A stretch of DNA of 5,696 nt, taken from contig JAGLTT010000055.1 in assembly GCA_023135135.1 (NCBI GenBank), positions 1 through 5,696 of the forward strand, in the 5' to 3' direction. This DNA is from Dehalococcoidales bacterium (GTDB lineage Bacteria; Chloroflexota; Dehalococcoidia; Dehalococcoidales; RBG-16-60-22). Within the stretch, counting starts at the first letter, position 1; each line of letters opens with the position of its first letter. The position numbers were made by a program, and so were the translations under genes. Below are positions 1 to 5,695 of the stretch, piece after piece. The notes under the pieces are model-generated. The model saw nothing but the letters and a program-made list of their open reading frames with translations, had not been told where the DNA came from and made no database searches.

Positions 1-66
1 AACAGCCAGACTGGAAATCAATAAGACGGCAATCATTAATGGCAGTAGTAGAGTTAACTTCTTCAT
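1..66 (-). CDS. N-terminus of an exported protein (signal peptide only, runs off the left edge)
   Basis: Only the first 22 codons are inside the window. They read MKKLTLLLPLMIAVLL followed by ISSLAV: two lysines and then an unbroken hydrophobic core, the layout of a Sec signal peptide. No lipobox cysteine is reached before the edge, so a lipoprotein cannot be confirmed or excluded. The ATG at 66-64 is supported by a strong Shine-Dalgarno, GGAGG on the minus strand at 75-79, with 8 bases of spacing. The signal peptide resembles that of the binding protein at 3325-4929 (also MKKL plus a hydrophobic run). A second solute-binding protein is therefore a reasonable guess, but any exported protein would fit. 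The gene is divergent from the cupin gene at 568. Confidence 0.75.
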   Translation of the reverse strand, partial: MKKLTLLLPLMIAVLLISSLAV

Positions 67-174
67 TATTAGGTCCTCCATTATGCGTTAGAATAAACAA
101 AATAGTTGTCTGTTAACACTTAGAATGAGTTTCATATTGTTTTGAAAATATTCCAACAATTGATTCTGATCTGC

Positions 175-186
175 TCACCTCCTTTC
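175..186 (-). promoter_or_regulatory. Orphan strong Shine-Dalgarno sequence
   Basis: The minus strand reads GAAAGGAGGTGA, almost a full complement of the 16S rRNA 3' tail. No ATG, GTG or TTG lies 5-10 bases downstream; a GTG overlaps the motif itself and an ATG (188-186) overlaps its start. It sits about 110 bases upstream of the start of the left-edge gene, which has its own Shine-Dalgarno at 75-79. It may be a ribosome-binding site in the mRNA leader, the remnant of a lost leader gene, or chance. Confidence 0.3.
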
Positions 187-500
187 ATCCAAAAGAACCG
201 GGATTTATCACTTTAATTTTCCAGAATGTGATGTTAAGTTAGTTATACATCTACGTTGTTTAGATTGTCAATATATAAAAGGAACGCTTTTCATCAAGAT
301 GTTGCTATTTATCGATACTTAATTGTAAACTATATCAACTCTTCAAAGGTGCATTTGTTGCGGGAATCGAAAATACTCCGAGGATACTTTCTACCTGTCT
401 CCTTTTATCTGCCCCTTCCACGTCTCGCACCCGGTAATCGACCAGGAAACTCCCGTAAATACCTGATGGAGTTGTAAATATTCAATCTTGTTGTTGGGCG

Positions 501-530
501 TTTAGTGGAAGGGCTGGCTTGATTTATAGT
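501..530 (+). promoter_or_regulatory. Possible promoter of the cupin gene
   Basis: A TATAGT hexamer at 525-530 matches the sigma-70 type -10 box at five of six positions. The best partner upstream is a weak TTTAGT at 501-506 with 18-base spacing. The placement, about 40 bases before the cupin start, is sensible. In such AT-rich DNA a match of this quality is expected by chance fairly often. Confidence 0.25.
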
Positions 531-567
531 ATTTTATATTAGTACTGAAAAAGGAGGATATGAACAA

Positions 568-1089
568 ATGGGGAAATACGCGAAATATGTAAACGAATTA
601 AGGCTGTGGACGGAACTGATCCGCCCGTCGTATCGTGGTAAAATAGCAGATTTTTCCCTGGTATTTGATCAAAAGGTTTTTCCGGAAGCTAAAATATGGG
701 TAGAAACGTTCCATATATACGCGCCGGGCTCCGGCGTCATGATACCTGGTGAACTGCCAATTATCATTGAAGGTAGAGAAGAGCCGGACGATGGTGGACA
801 ACACGCGCACCCCGACTTCGACGAACTCTTTCTTTTTTTCGGGAGCAATCCGCATGATGTCTTGGCTCTGGGCGGTGAAGTCGAGTTCTGGCTGGGTGAA
901 GGAGAAGATGCCCAAAAATTTATCGCCAAGACACCTACCGCTGAGTGGGTCCCGGCGAACGTGGCACATAATCCGCACTATTTCAAGAGGGTTGACAGGC
1001 CCTTCCTGATGGTGGTTATCGCCATGACGCCGGAATATGACGTGGGCGGTATGCGTCACACGCCATTACCACCGGGCTTTAAGATTTAA
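568..1089 (+). CDS. Single-domain cupin-like protein
   Basis: This 173-residue soluble protein has no signal peptide or membrane segment. Its centre carries a cupin-type metal site: H79, H81 and D85/E86 in GGQHAHPDFDELFLFFG (motif 1), and H134 in VPANVAHNP (motif 2), which matches the usual P-x-x-x-x-H arrangement on a later beta strand. These residues would hold a divalent metal such as iron, manganese, nickel or zinc. The family includes dioxygenases, isomerases and small-molecule sensors, so the reaction cannot be named. About 65 residues precede motif 1, longer than in minimal cupins, and could be an extra beta-sheet layer or a degenerate first half of a two-part cupin. The ATG is chosen because GGAGG lies at 553-557, ten bases before it. 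The gene is convergent with dppC (61 bases between stops), so it is not in the transport operon. A long antisense open frame overlaps it but lacks support. Confidence 0.85.
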   Translation: MGKYAKYVNELRLWTELIRPSYRGKIADFSLVFDQKVFPEAKIWVETFHIYAPGSGVMIPGELPIIIEGREEPDDGGQHAHPDFDELFLFFGSNPHDVLALGGEVEFWLGEGEDAQKFIAKTPTAEWVPANVAHNPHYFKRVDRPFLMVVIAMTPEYDVGGMRHTPLPPGFKI

Positions 1090-1104
1090 ATTACACTGAT
1101 GATC

Positions 1105-1130
1105 TTTAGCTTACTAAACGGGGAGACCCC
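1105..1130. terminator. Two small tandem hairpins between convergent genes (weak terminator candidate)
   Basis: In the gap between the stops of the cupin gene and dppC are two adjacent inverted repeats: TTTAG/CTAAA around a 4-base loop (1105-1118) and GGGG/CCCC around a 3-base loop (1120-1130). On the minus strand the G/C hairpin is followed by GTTTAG, a poor U tract; on the plus strand there is none. They are placed where a shared terminator would be expected, but the stems are short, so termination here is only a possibility. Confidence 0.2.
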
Positions 1131-1150
1131 ACGCAAAAGGGATTCCGCAC

Positions 1151-2041
1151 TTATAGCTGTCTCAATCTTGGATCCATTTTATCGCGAATCCAATCACCCA
1201 GGAAGTTCCCGGATAATACCACAGAGCCAATGGCCAGGCTGGGGAATAAAGAGATCCACCAGGCTCGATTGAAGAGATTCCTGCCATCGGCCACCATTGA
1301 CCCCCATGACGGCGTTGGGGGTGGAATCCCGGCCCCGAGGAAGCTTAAAGAAGCCTCAATCAAAATCACAAGCCCTACACTCATCGTCATCAAAACTACC
1401 AGTGTGTTGACCACATTGGGGAAGATATGCTTTATTAATATTCTGGCTTGCGAACCGCCAATAATCCGCGCCTGCCCTACGAAGTCCTCATCACGAATTT
1501 TCAAGACCTCTCCCCGCATCATGCGTGCGTAAGGAGCCCAGCTAAGCGCCGACAGTGCCAGGACGACGGTACGAAAACTCGGCCCGAGGGCGACGGCAAG
1601 CAGCAGGGCTATCAAGAGCGCGGGAAATGCCAGGGCGGCGTCCGTTACCCTCATCAGCACGGCATCAACACGCCCTCTCCTGTACCCAGCTAACATTCCT
1701 AAAACAGTCCCGATAACGGTAGCAATCGCGATAACCAGCAGCGAGACACTCAGCGAAATCCTGGCCCCGAACATCATGCGGCTGAGGATATCCCGACCGA
1801 TGGTGTCTGTACCCAGAATATGAGCCGTGCTGCCTTCGGGCATGAAGAACGGCGGTGTTAGCCTGTCCGGCAACAACATCTCATTAGGAGGGTACGGCGT
1901 GATTAAATCGGCGAAGATGGCGACAAAGACGACAGCGCTCATGATGATAATAGGTATAAGCGGTAACCGACGTGAGGTTTGCCATATATGCCGTACCCTT
2001 GTTCCGAAACCGGCTCTTGCTATAGCTATATCGCTAGACAT
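1151..2041 (-). CDS. dppC: DppC/OppC-type ABC transporter permease
   Basis: This 296-residue protein is full length for the DppC/OppC family and forms half of the membrane channel of an Opp/Dpp importer. Hydrophobic segments lie near residues 28-48, 96-120, 130-152, 155-172, 207-229 and 263-284. Family hallmarks visible are LGTDTIGRDILSRMMFGAR (76-94), the cytoplasmic EAA loop around ARIIGGSQARILIKHIFPN (191-209) that docks with the ATPase, SFLGAGIPPPTPSWGSMV (233-250) and the C-terminal GDWIRDKMDPRLR (282-294). The EAA loop ends in FPN where LPN is commoner. The ATG at 2041-2039 follows the dppB stop by two bases, and its ribosome binding site (AAGGT, 2049-2053) lies inside the end of dppB, so the two permeases are translationally coupled. 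No ATPase gene follows it. The symbol states family only; the transported solute is unknown. Confidence 0.97.
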   Translation of the reverse strand: MSSDIAIARAGFGTRVRHIWQTSRRLPLIPIIIMSAVVFVAIFADLITPYPPNEMLLPDRLTPPFFMPEGSTAHILGTDTIGRDILSRMMFGARISLSVSLLVIAIATVIGTVLGMLAGYRRGRVDAVLMRVTDAALAFPALLIALLLAVALGPSFRTVVLALSALSWAPYARMMRGEVLKIRDEDFVGQARIIGGSQARILIKHIFPNVVNTLVVLMTMSVGLVILIEASLSFLGAGIPPPTPSWGSMVADGRNLFNRAWWISLFPSLAIGSVVLSGNFLGDWIRDKMDPRLRQL

Positions 2042-2043
2042 AG

Positions 2044-2958
2044 TTAATACCTTATCCGCGGATCAACGTACGCGTAAACAATGTCCACCAGCAGGTTCAC
2101 CACAAGAACGACGACAGCCACCAGCAGTACCGCAGCCTGTACCACCGGAAAATCGCGCCGTATCATCGCCTCAGCCATCAGCCGGCCGAGACCCGGCCAG
2201 GCGAAAACAGTCTCGATGATTACGGCGCCGGTAACAATGGTGGCAAATGTGATGCCGGCCGCGGTCAGCAGGGGTATTATCGCGTTTCTCAGCGCATGCT
2301 TCCAGACTACTACCCTCTCCGAAAGACCCTTTATCCGGGCCAGCTTGACATACTCGGTATCGAGGACTTCCAGCATGCTGGACCGGAGCAACCGCGTAAA
2401 TATCGGCAACATGAAAAAAGAAAGGGTCAGTACCGGCAGGACGTAGTGGGCGGGACTCCCCATGCCGCTGGTGGGCAACCAGCCCAGCAGCACGGCAAAG
2501 ACGGAGATGGCTACGATGGCCAACCAGAAACTCGGTAAAGCCTGACCGAGAATAGCCAGGAATTTCACCCCGCTATCCACCCATGTGGCGCGCCGGCACG
2601 CCGCCGTCACCCCCAGGATTAGAGATACAGATATTCCCAAGAAAATCGCCGGTAAGCTCAGTGATACCGTATTGGGCAACCTTTCCCACATAATTGTGGT
2701 AACGTCCCGCCGGTTCTGGATTGATTTCCCAAGGTCGCCCCGGGTCATATTTTTCAGAAAAACCCAGTACTGTTCGGGCAGTGACTTGTCCAGGCCCAGG
2801 TGCTTTCTGATAACTTCTATGTCTTCCAGCGTGGCCATGGGAGGCGCCATCAGCATCACGGGGTCCCCACTGGCTCGAGCCAGTGCGAAGATTACCATTG
2901 ATATAACGATGAGGGTTACGAACGCCTGTATTATCCGTAATATTATAAAACGCGTCAT
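2044..2958 (-). CDS. dppB: DppB/OppB-type ABC transporter permease
   Basis: This 304-residue protein is full length for DppB/OppB and pairs with the DppC-type subunit just downstream. It begins with a membrane segment (about 9-29), followed by the extracytoplasmic stretch typical of this subunit (about 30-97, with IRKHLGLDKSLPEQYWVFL and GDLGKSI). Further segments lie near 98-120, 132-160, 171-189, 227-250 and 272-296. The EAA loop is YVKLARIKGLSERVVVWKHA (203-222), followed by LRNAIIP. ETVFAWPGLGRL (249-260) and the C-terminal YAYVDPRIRY are strong family signatures. The ATG at 2958-2956 has a ribosome binding site (AAAGGA, 2963-2968) with close spacing of four bases. It lies 366 bases downstream of the binding-protein gene on the same strand, an unusually long gap for an operon. 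The symbol is family-level; substrate is not predictable. Confidence 0.97.
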   Translation of the reverse strand: MTRFIILRIIQAFVTLIVISMVIFALARASGDPVMLMAPPMATLEDIEVIRKHLGLDKSLPEQYWVFLKNMTRGDLGKSIQNRRDVTTIMWERLPNTVSLSLPAIFLGISVSLILGVTAACRRATWVDSGVKFLAILGQALPSFWLAIVAISVFAVLLGWLPTSGMGSPAHYVLPVLTLSFFMLPIFTRLLRSSMLEVLDTEYVKLARIKGLSERVVVWKHALRNAIIPLLTAAGITFATIVTGAVIIETVFAWPGLGRLMAEAMIRRDFPVVQAAVLLVAVVVLVVNLLVDIVYAYVDPRIRY

Positions 2959-2966
2959 CGTGTCCT

Positions 2967-3119
2967 TTAAGTGCAGCTACGCATATAACCTTTACTCTTC
3001 TTTAACGCGTCGGGCAATCGCTCGCGCATTTTTGGGTATGCCTGCATATTAAAGCTACTTGCCCATTTTTCATTACACAGGCTACATCGCCAGGAGTTTC
3101 CCTGGCCCGGGTGGCACAT
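2967..3119 (-). CDS. Candidate 50-residue ORF with CxxC motif, directly upstream of dppB
   Basis: Read on the minus strand, an ATG at 3119-3117 opens 50 codons starting MCHPGQGNSWRCSLCNEKW and ending with a basic helix-like stretch, MRERLPDALKKSKGYMRSC. Residues C2, H3, C12 and C15 could form a small zinc-binding knuckle. The TAA stop (2969-2967) overlaps the dppB Shine-Dalgarno, and the ATG of dppB follows eight bases later, an arrangement that suits translational coupling. Against it, there is no good Shine-Dalgarno before the ATG and the protein matches nothing I recognise. It may be a leader peptide, the end of a decayed zinc-ribbon gene (a transposon accessory gene, for example), or chance. 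I offer it as a candidate only. Confidence 0.25.
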   Translation of the reverse strand: MCHPGQGNSWRCSLCNEKWASSFNMQAYPKMRERLPDALKKSKGYMRSCT

Positions 3120-3170
3120 GTATACTCGAAGTACCAGCTAGCTCTGCCCCCGGTAAGGAGCGCATCACAC

Positions 3171-3244
3171 GATGGTACCGGTGCCCGGTCTGGCATTAGC
3201 TACGGCCAGAGCCACCAACGTCTTTCCCGGTTGCCGGTACCATC
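3171..3244 (-). repeat. Nested inverted repeat (large hairpin) in the transporter operon
   Basis: An 11-base perfect inverted repeat, gatggtaccgg (3171-3181) and ccggtaccatc (3234-3244), encloses further pairable words: ccgg at 3185-3188 with ccgg at 3227-3230, and tctggc (3189-3194) with gccaga (3205-3210) around a 10-base loop. In the minus-strand mRNA this gives a stacked hairpin of about 21 base pairs, beginning 80 bases after the binding-protein stop. No U tract follows, so it is not a canonical intrinsic terminator. Hairpins in this position are known to protect the upstream message of binding-protein genes (as in malE-malF) and lower permease expression. That role here is inferred. Confidence 0.7.
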
Positions 3245-3324
3245 ATTATCGCTCTCGCATCCCGAACAATGCATCACCGGTACGGTCAACGCAAATTCGG
3301 GCAGTCAACTGCTACCAGCTTGCT

Positions 3325-4929
3325 TTACCTCTTTTTGATACCCGCAAAATTGCCCCATAAATCATACTGGAAGCGCAAGGTAAATTCACCGATTACATCG
3401 CTCACAGCGTAATAGGGGAACAGGTACACAACACCCGGGCTAACATATTCGTCGAGGAAATATTCTACGGTTTCCCGGAAAAGGTCTACCTGCTGATCCT
3501 GGCCCGGGGCCATTTTGATGCTGGCGAGGAGGGCATCCCAGTCGGTGTCCATCAGCAGGCGCCAGTTGCCGGTCGAACCATGGGCGCTCTCGATGAATGC
3601 GATGCTGACCCGCGTCGTCGGCATAGACCAGATGGAGACAGCCCCCGCAATTTCTTCAGGATAGGGGTCAGCATACATCAACGCCCTCATTGTGCCCATG
3701 TCTACCGGCACTATTTCAGTCTGGACGCCGATAGCATCCCAGTAACCCGATATGGCCAGATTAAAATCGGCAAGCCAGGGCAGATAATAGACAGCGTACA
3801 TGTCAATTACCGGATCATCGAAGGCGTCCGGGTAGCCGGCGTCCGCCAGTAGTGCTTCAGCGGTAGCGGTATCGTATTCGAAGTAGGAGGCGATCCAGGC
3901 CGGGTCATAACCCCAGCTTAATGGGGACGTCCAGATCACGCCTCCCAGTTCTGCCAACCCGCTGAATAAGGTATCCACAATCTCCTGACGGTTTATAGCG
4001 AGCGACAGAGCCTTGCGAACCCGTAAATCCGACAGCGGCCCTTCAGTAGCCCAGGTACCCAACATGGCTATCATCGGCACGCTAGGATTCCCCAGGGTAC
4101 GCAGTTCATAACCTTCAGCCTCTATGTCAAGAGCTTCATCGCTGCTGACCAGGACAATATCAACCTCCCCGTTTTTGAGCTTGGCCAGGGCGGTACTCGA
4201 CTCCGGCACCAGCTCGACTATCAGGCTGGCGAATTCCGGCGTGATGCGCCAGTGGTTGGGTACTGCCTCAAATTCAATGCTGACGCCCGGAACGAGCTCA
4301 ACGAACTTCCACGGCGACGTTCCTACGGGATGCTCGTTGAAATATTCCGAACCGTGCTCCTCGATATAGTTCTTCGGCACCATGGGGCATCCCCAGATGG
4401 AAGCATAGAAGAAATAGTTGACGAAATTGCAGTGAATCAACAGCGTGTAGTCATCGGGTGTCTCCATGGAAGCAATGGTGTCGGTATACTCGCCGATCCA
4501 TGGCGACATCGAGCCTTCTTCCATGATACGCTCTATGCTGAATTTGGCATCGGCAGAAGTGAAATCATCGCCGTTGTGGAATTTTACGCCTTCCCGGATA
4601 TTAAATGTCCAGGTCAAACCATCTCCGCTTAACGACCAGTCTGTGGCCAGCTCGCCAACAAAAGCACCATCCGGGTCAGTGCTTATCAGGTGTTCATACA
4701 GCGCGTATTCAAAGGTGGTCTGGAGGTTCGGGTCTGTAGTTTCTATCCAGGCAGCAACGGTGGCACGCAACGTACCGGTTGGACCCGCCGGTGCTGGTGC
4801 TGGTTCTGGTGCTGGTGCCGGTGCTGGTGCCGGGGCCGGGGCCGGCGTCGGCTCTGGCTCGGCACAGCTGCCAAGAACCATGCTAGCTGCAAGTATCAGG
4901 ATTAACGGGATCAAGAATAGTTTTTTCAT
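3325..4929 (-). CDS. Family 5 solute-binding lipoprotein of an Opp/Dpp-type ABC importer
   Basis: This 534-residue protein is the extracytoplasmic receptor of the importer. Residues 1-21 form a lipoprotein signal peptide with lipobox LGSC; C22 would be lipidated and hold the protein on the membrane. Residues 23-50 are a flexible Pro-Ala linker. The rest is a class C (SBP_bac_5) binding domain: YEHLISTDPDG (78-88), LATDWSLSGDGLTWTFNIRE (94-113) with GVKFHNGDDFTSAD next to it, GTSPWKFVELVPG (203-215) in place of the usual GTGPYKF, and LRVRKALSLAINRQEIVDTL (302-321). The length is normal and the frame intact. The ATG is fixed by AGGAGG at 4935-4940, five bases upstream, and by the signal peptide. 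It is first in the minus-strand cassette, ahead of dppB and dppC. Ligand cannot be inferred; peptides, nickel complexes and oligosaccharides are all bound by relatives. Confidence 0.97.
   Translation of the reverse strand: MKKLFLIPLILILAASMVLGSCAEPEPTPAPAPAPAPAPAPEPAPAPAGPTGTLRATVAAWIETTDPNLQTTFEYALYEHLISTDPDGAFVGELATDWSLSGDGLTWTFNIREGVKFHNGDDFTSADAKFSIERIMEEGSMSPWIGEYTDTIASMETPDDYTLLIHCNFVNYFFYASIWGCPMVPKNYIEEHGSEYFNEHPVGTSPWKFVELVPGVSIEFEAVPNHWRITPEFASLIVELVPESSTALAKLKNGEVDIVLVSSDEALDIEAEGYELRTLGNPSVPMIAMLGTWATEGPLSDLRVRKALSLAINRQEIVDTLFSGLAELGGVIWTSPLSWGYDPAWIASYFEYDTATAEALLADAGYPDAFDDPVIDMYAVYYLPWLADFNLAISGYWDAIGVQTEIVPVDMGTMRALMYADPYPEEIAGAVSIWSMPTTRVSIAFIESAHGSTGNWRLLMDTDWDALLASIKMAPGQDQQVDLFRETVEYFLDEYVSPGVVYLFPYYAVSDVIGEFTLRFQYDLWGNFAGIKKR
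4786..4845. repeat. Six-base tandem repeat encoding the Pro-Ala linker
   Basis: The plus strand shows about ten imperfect units of GGTGCT/GGTGCC (one GGTTCT variant, the last units GGGGCC). On the coding strand they give alternating Pro and Ala codons with one Glu (residues 29-48 of the binding protein). Units are six bases, so gain or loss of units by slippage keeps the frame and only changes the distance of the binding domain from the membrane anchor. Third positions vary between units, which argues the tract is not freshly expanded. Confidence 0.85.
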
Positions 4930-4960
4930 CTCTTCCTCCTCGTAATTATTGGGTTTGTAC

Positions 4961-4988
4961 TTATTATGCTACTTTTACTTATTATCAA
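4961..4988 (-). promoter_or_regulatory. Probable promoter of the transporter cassette
   Basis: On the minus strand TTGATA (4988-4983) and TAATAA (4966-4961) are separated by 16 bases, each hexamer being close to the sigma-70 type consensus (TTGACA, TATAAT). Transcription would start near 4953, giving a leader of roughly 25 bases with the AGGAGG ribosome binding site at 4935-4940. The surroundings are AT-rich, so a chance match is possible. A second AGGAGG (4991-4996) lies just upstream of the -35 box and has no useful start codon. Confidence 0.4.
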
Positions 4989-5248
4989 TCCCTCCTGTTC
5001 AATTAAAAATTTGGGGTTCCCCACCGTGCCCCATGAATACGGACAGGATTAGCCATGTTCTGAAGTGCATTGTTATATATGATATTCATTTCACCGAGTT
5101 TAATATATTCCACGCTTCCCGAATTGTCAACCTTGGATACTGGCGGTTCAGTTAAATGGTGGTTGATACTGCTCATATCTGGGTGTAATATTGGGGTATG
5201 CTGAAAGCTTGCCTGTTCTTGTCCCTGATGTATCTCGGAGGACAATCC

Positions 5249-5296
5249 ATGACCGGGCGGTTAGGCGATTACGATGACCAAGAGGATACCAACTAA
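5249..5296 (+). CDS. Candidate 15-residue acidic micro-ORF with strong ribosome binding site
   Basis: An ATG at 5249 is preceded by GGAGG (5237-5241) at the ideal spacing of seven bases, yet the frame closes after only 15 codons (MTGRLGDYDDQEDTN). It overlaps the start of the 44-codon frame at 5274 in another phase. The pair could be a leader peptide with a coupled downstream gene, or one gene start broken by a frameshift. The ribosome binding site is the main support; the peptide itself resembles nothing I know. Confidence 0.25.
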   Translation: MTGRLGDYDDQEDTN

Positions 5297-5408
5297 GATT
5301 GAGCTCAACCCAATTCATACGACGGTTGTTGAACTAAATGGCGCTGTACGTACTTCTGTCGCTCTTATATGTATCGAATGTGCAACGGCACTGCGGATTG
5401 TAGCTTAA
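5274..5408 (+). CDS. Candidate 44-residue ORF, unknown function
   Basis: The frame starts at an ATG (MTKRIPTKIELNPIH) and continues with VELNGAVRTSVALICIECA before ending in LRIVA. It reads like the first strand and helix of a small alpha/beta protein, with two cysteines (C33, C36) spaced C-x-x-C. Only a weak ribosome binding site (TAGG, about 5262-5265) precedes it, but the strong one at 5237-5241 could act through the overlapping 15-codon frame. I do not recognise a family. Small size and AT-rich surroundings make a chance or remnant frame quite possible. Confidence 0.25.
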   Translation: MTKRIPTKIELNPIHTTVVELNGAVRTSVALICIECATALRIVA

Positions 5409-5623
5409 CATTCTAGTATAAAGTGAAGTCACAATTTTGCATTCTGTTCAGTCAAAGTCACATTCGCTTGGAATGTGTGATATTGAAGAAAAATCTTGTT
5501 TAAGATACTCTTATGTTACAGGATTAATCGAATTCATCGAAAAACTGAGAAATTTGTGAATACCTGATTCGTTAATAACAGGCACGTTTGCGTTGCGCCT
5601 TACTTGTGAAAATGAGGGGCTTT

Positions 5624-5695
5624 ATGTCAATAAAATTACCATCGCTGGACCAGTTAATCGACAGCTACCAGCTGCTGCGGCGAGGCAATCGGTAA
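5624..5695 (+). pseudogene. Possible interrupted start of a tyrosine recombinase (or a 23-residue ORF)
   Basis: An ATG at 5624 has a good Shine-Dalgarno (GAGGGG, 5614-5619). The frame reads MSIKLP, then SLDQLIDSYQLLRRGNR, then TAA at 5693-5695, one base before the window ends. The wording resembles the start of the SAM-like core-binding domain of phage/XerC-type tyrosine recombinases, where L-x-x-L-I-x-x-Y-x-x-x-x-R-x-x-x-R-S-P is common. At the point where S-P would be expected the frame stops instead. A one-base insertion or a nonsense change would explain this, as would a true 23-residue protein or chance. The resemblance is from memory over 17 residues, so confidence is low. Confidence 0.25.

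Larger units (their letters stand above)
67..567. other. Divergent intergenic region, no supported gene
   Basis: This 501-base stretch lies between two divergently transcribed genes and must carry the start signals of both. It is mostly AT-rich. The only long open frame (256-477, plus) would need a TTG start without a Shine-Dalgarno and looks non-coding. The part from about 390 to 480 is richer in GC, and its frame ends in a protein-like run (PGNSRKYLMEL), so a decayed gene end is possible but not shown. An isolated strong minus-strand Shine-Dalgarno lies at 175-186, far from any good start codon. I see no tRNA or long inverted repeat here. Confidence 0.6.
2959..3324 (-). other. Long intercistronic region between binding protein and permease
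   Basis: These 366 bases separate two genes that are normally co-transcribed and close together. They contain a nested inverted repeat (3171-3244), extra copies of its core word ccggtac at 3234-3240 and 3277-3283, a repeated gcatcac (3162-3168 and 3271-3277), and a 50-codon open frame ending at the dppB ribosome binding site (2967-3119). A further minus-strand open frame (3002-3196) in another phase has no Shine-Dalgarno or recognisable motif and is probably chance. The stretch is GC-comparable to the neighbouring genes rather than AT-rich like the other gaps, so it may be an inserted element or a decayed gene. Confidence 0.6.

Noticed and set aside
175..186. Resemblance to the 3' end of 16S rRNA on the plus strand
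   Set aside because: Twelve bases match the 16S tail, but the conserved sequence that should precede it is absent. The match is what any strong Shine-Dalgarno on the other strand would give.
132..188. 18-codon minus-strand frame starting MKGGEQIRINC
   Set aside because: Its ATG overlaps the strong Shine-Dalgarno instead of following it, and nothing else supports it.
256..477. 73-codon plus-strand open frame
   Set aside because: It needs a TTG start, has no Shine-Dalgarno, begins in AT-rich sequence and shows no domain.
598..1059. 153-codon minus-strand open frame antisense to the cupin gene
   Set aside because: The plus-strand frame has cupin motifs and a strong ribosome binding site; the antisense frame has neither and reads like a shadow.
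1230..2538. Several plus-strand open frames of 80-130 codons across dppC and dppB
   Set aside because: All are shadows of the two permease genes, which are complete and carry family signatures.
3002..3196. 64-codon minus-strand open frame between the binding protein and dppB
   Set aside because: No ribosome binding site, runs through the inverted repeat region, and conflicts with the better-placed frame at 2967-3119.
4466..4945. 159-codon plus-strand open frame with a Gly-Ala repeat
   Set aside because: It is the antisense reading of the Pro-Ala linker and N-terminal domain of the binding protein.
4927..4988. A 20-codon leader starting at TTG after AGGAGG (4991-4996) and overlapping the binding-protein ATG as ATGA
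   Set aside because: The Shine-Dalgarno would be only about two bases from the TTG, too close to work, and the same bases fit a promoter better.
5003..5245. 80-codon minus-strand open frame upstream of the binding-protein gene
   Set aside because: TTG start without a Shine-Dalgarno and no recognisable motif; the internal ATG near 5177 has no ribosome binding site either.
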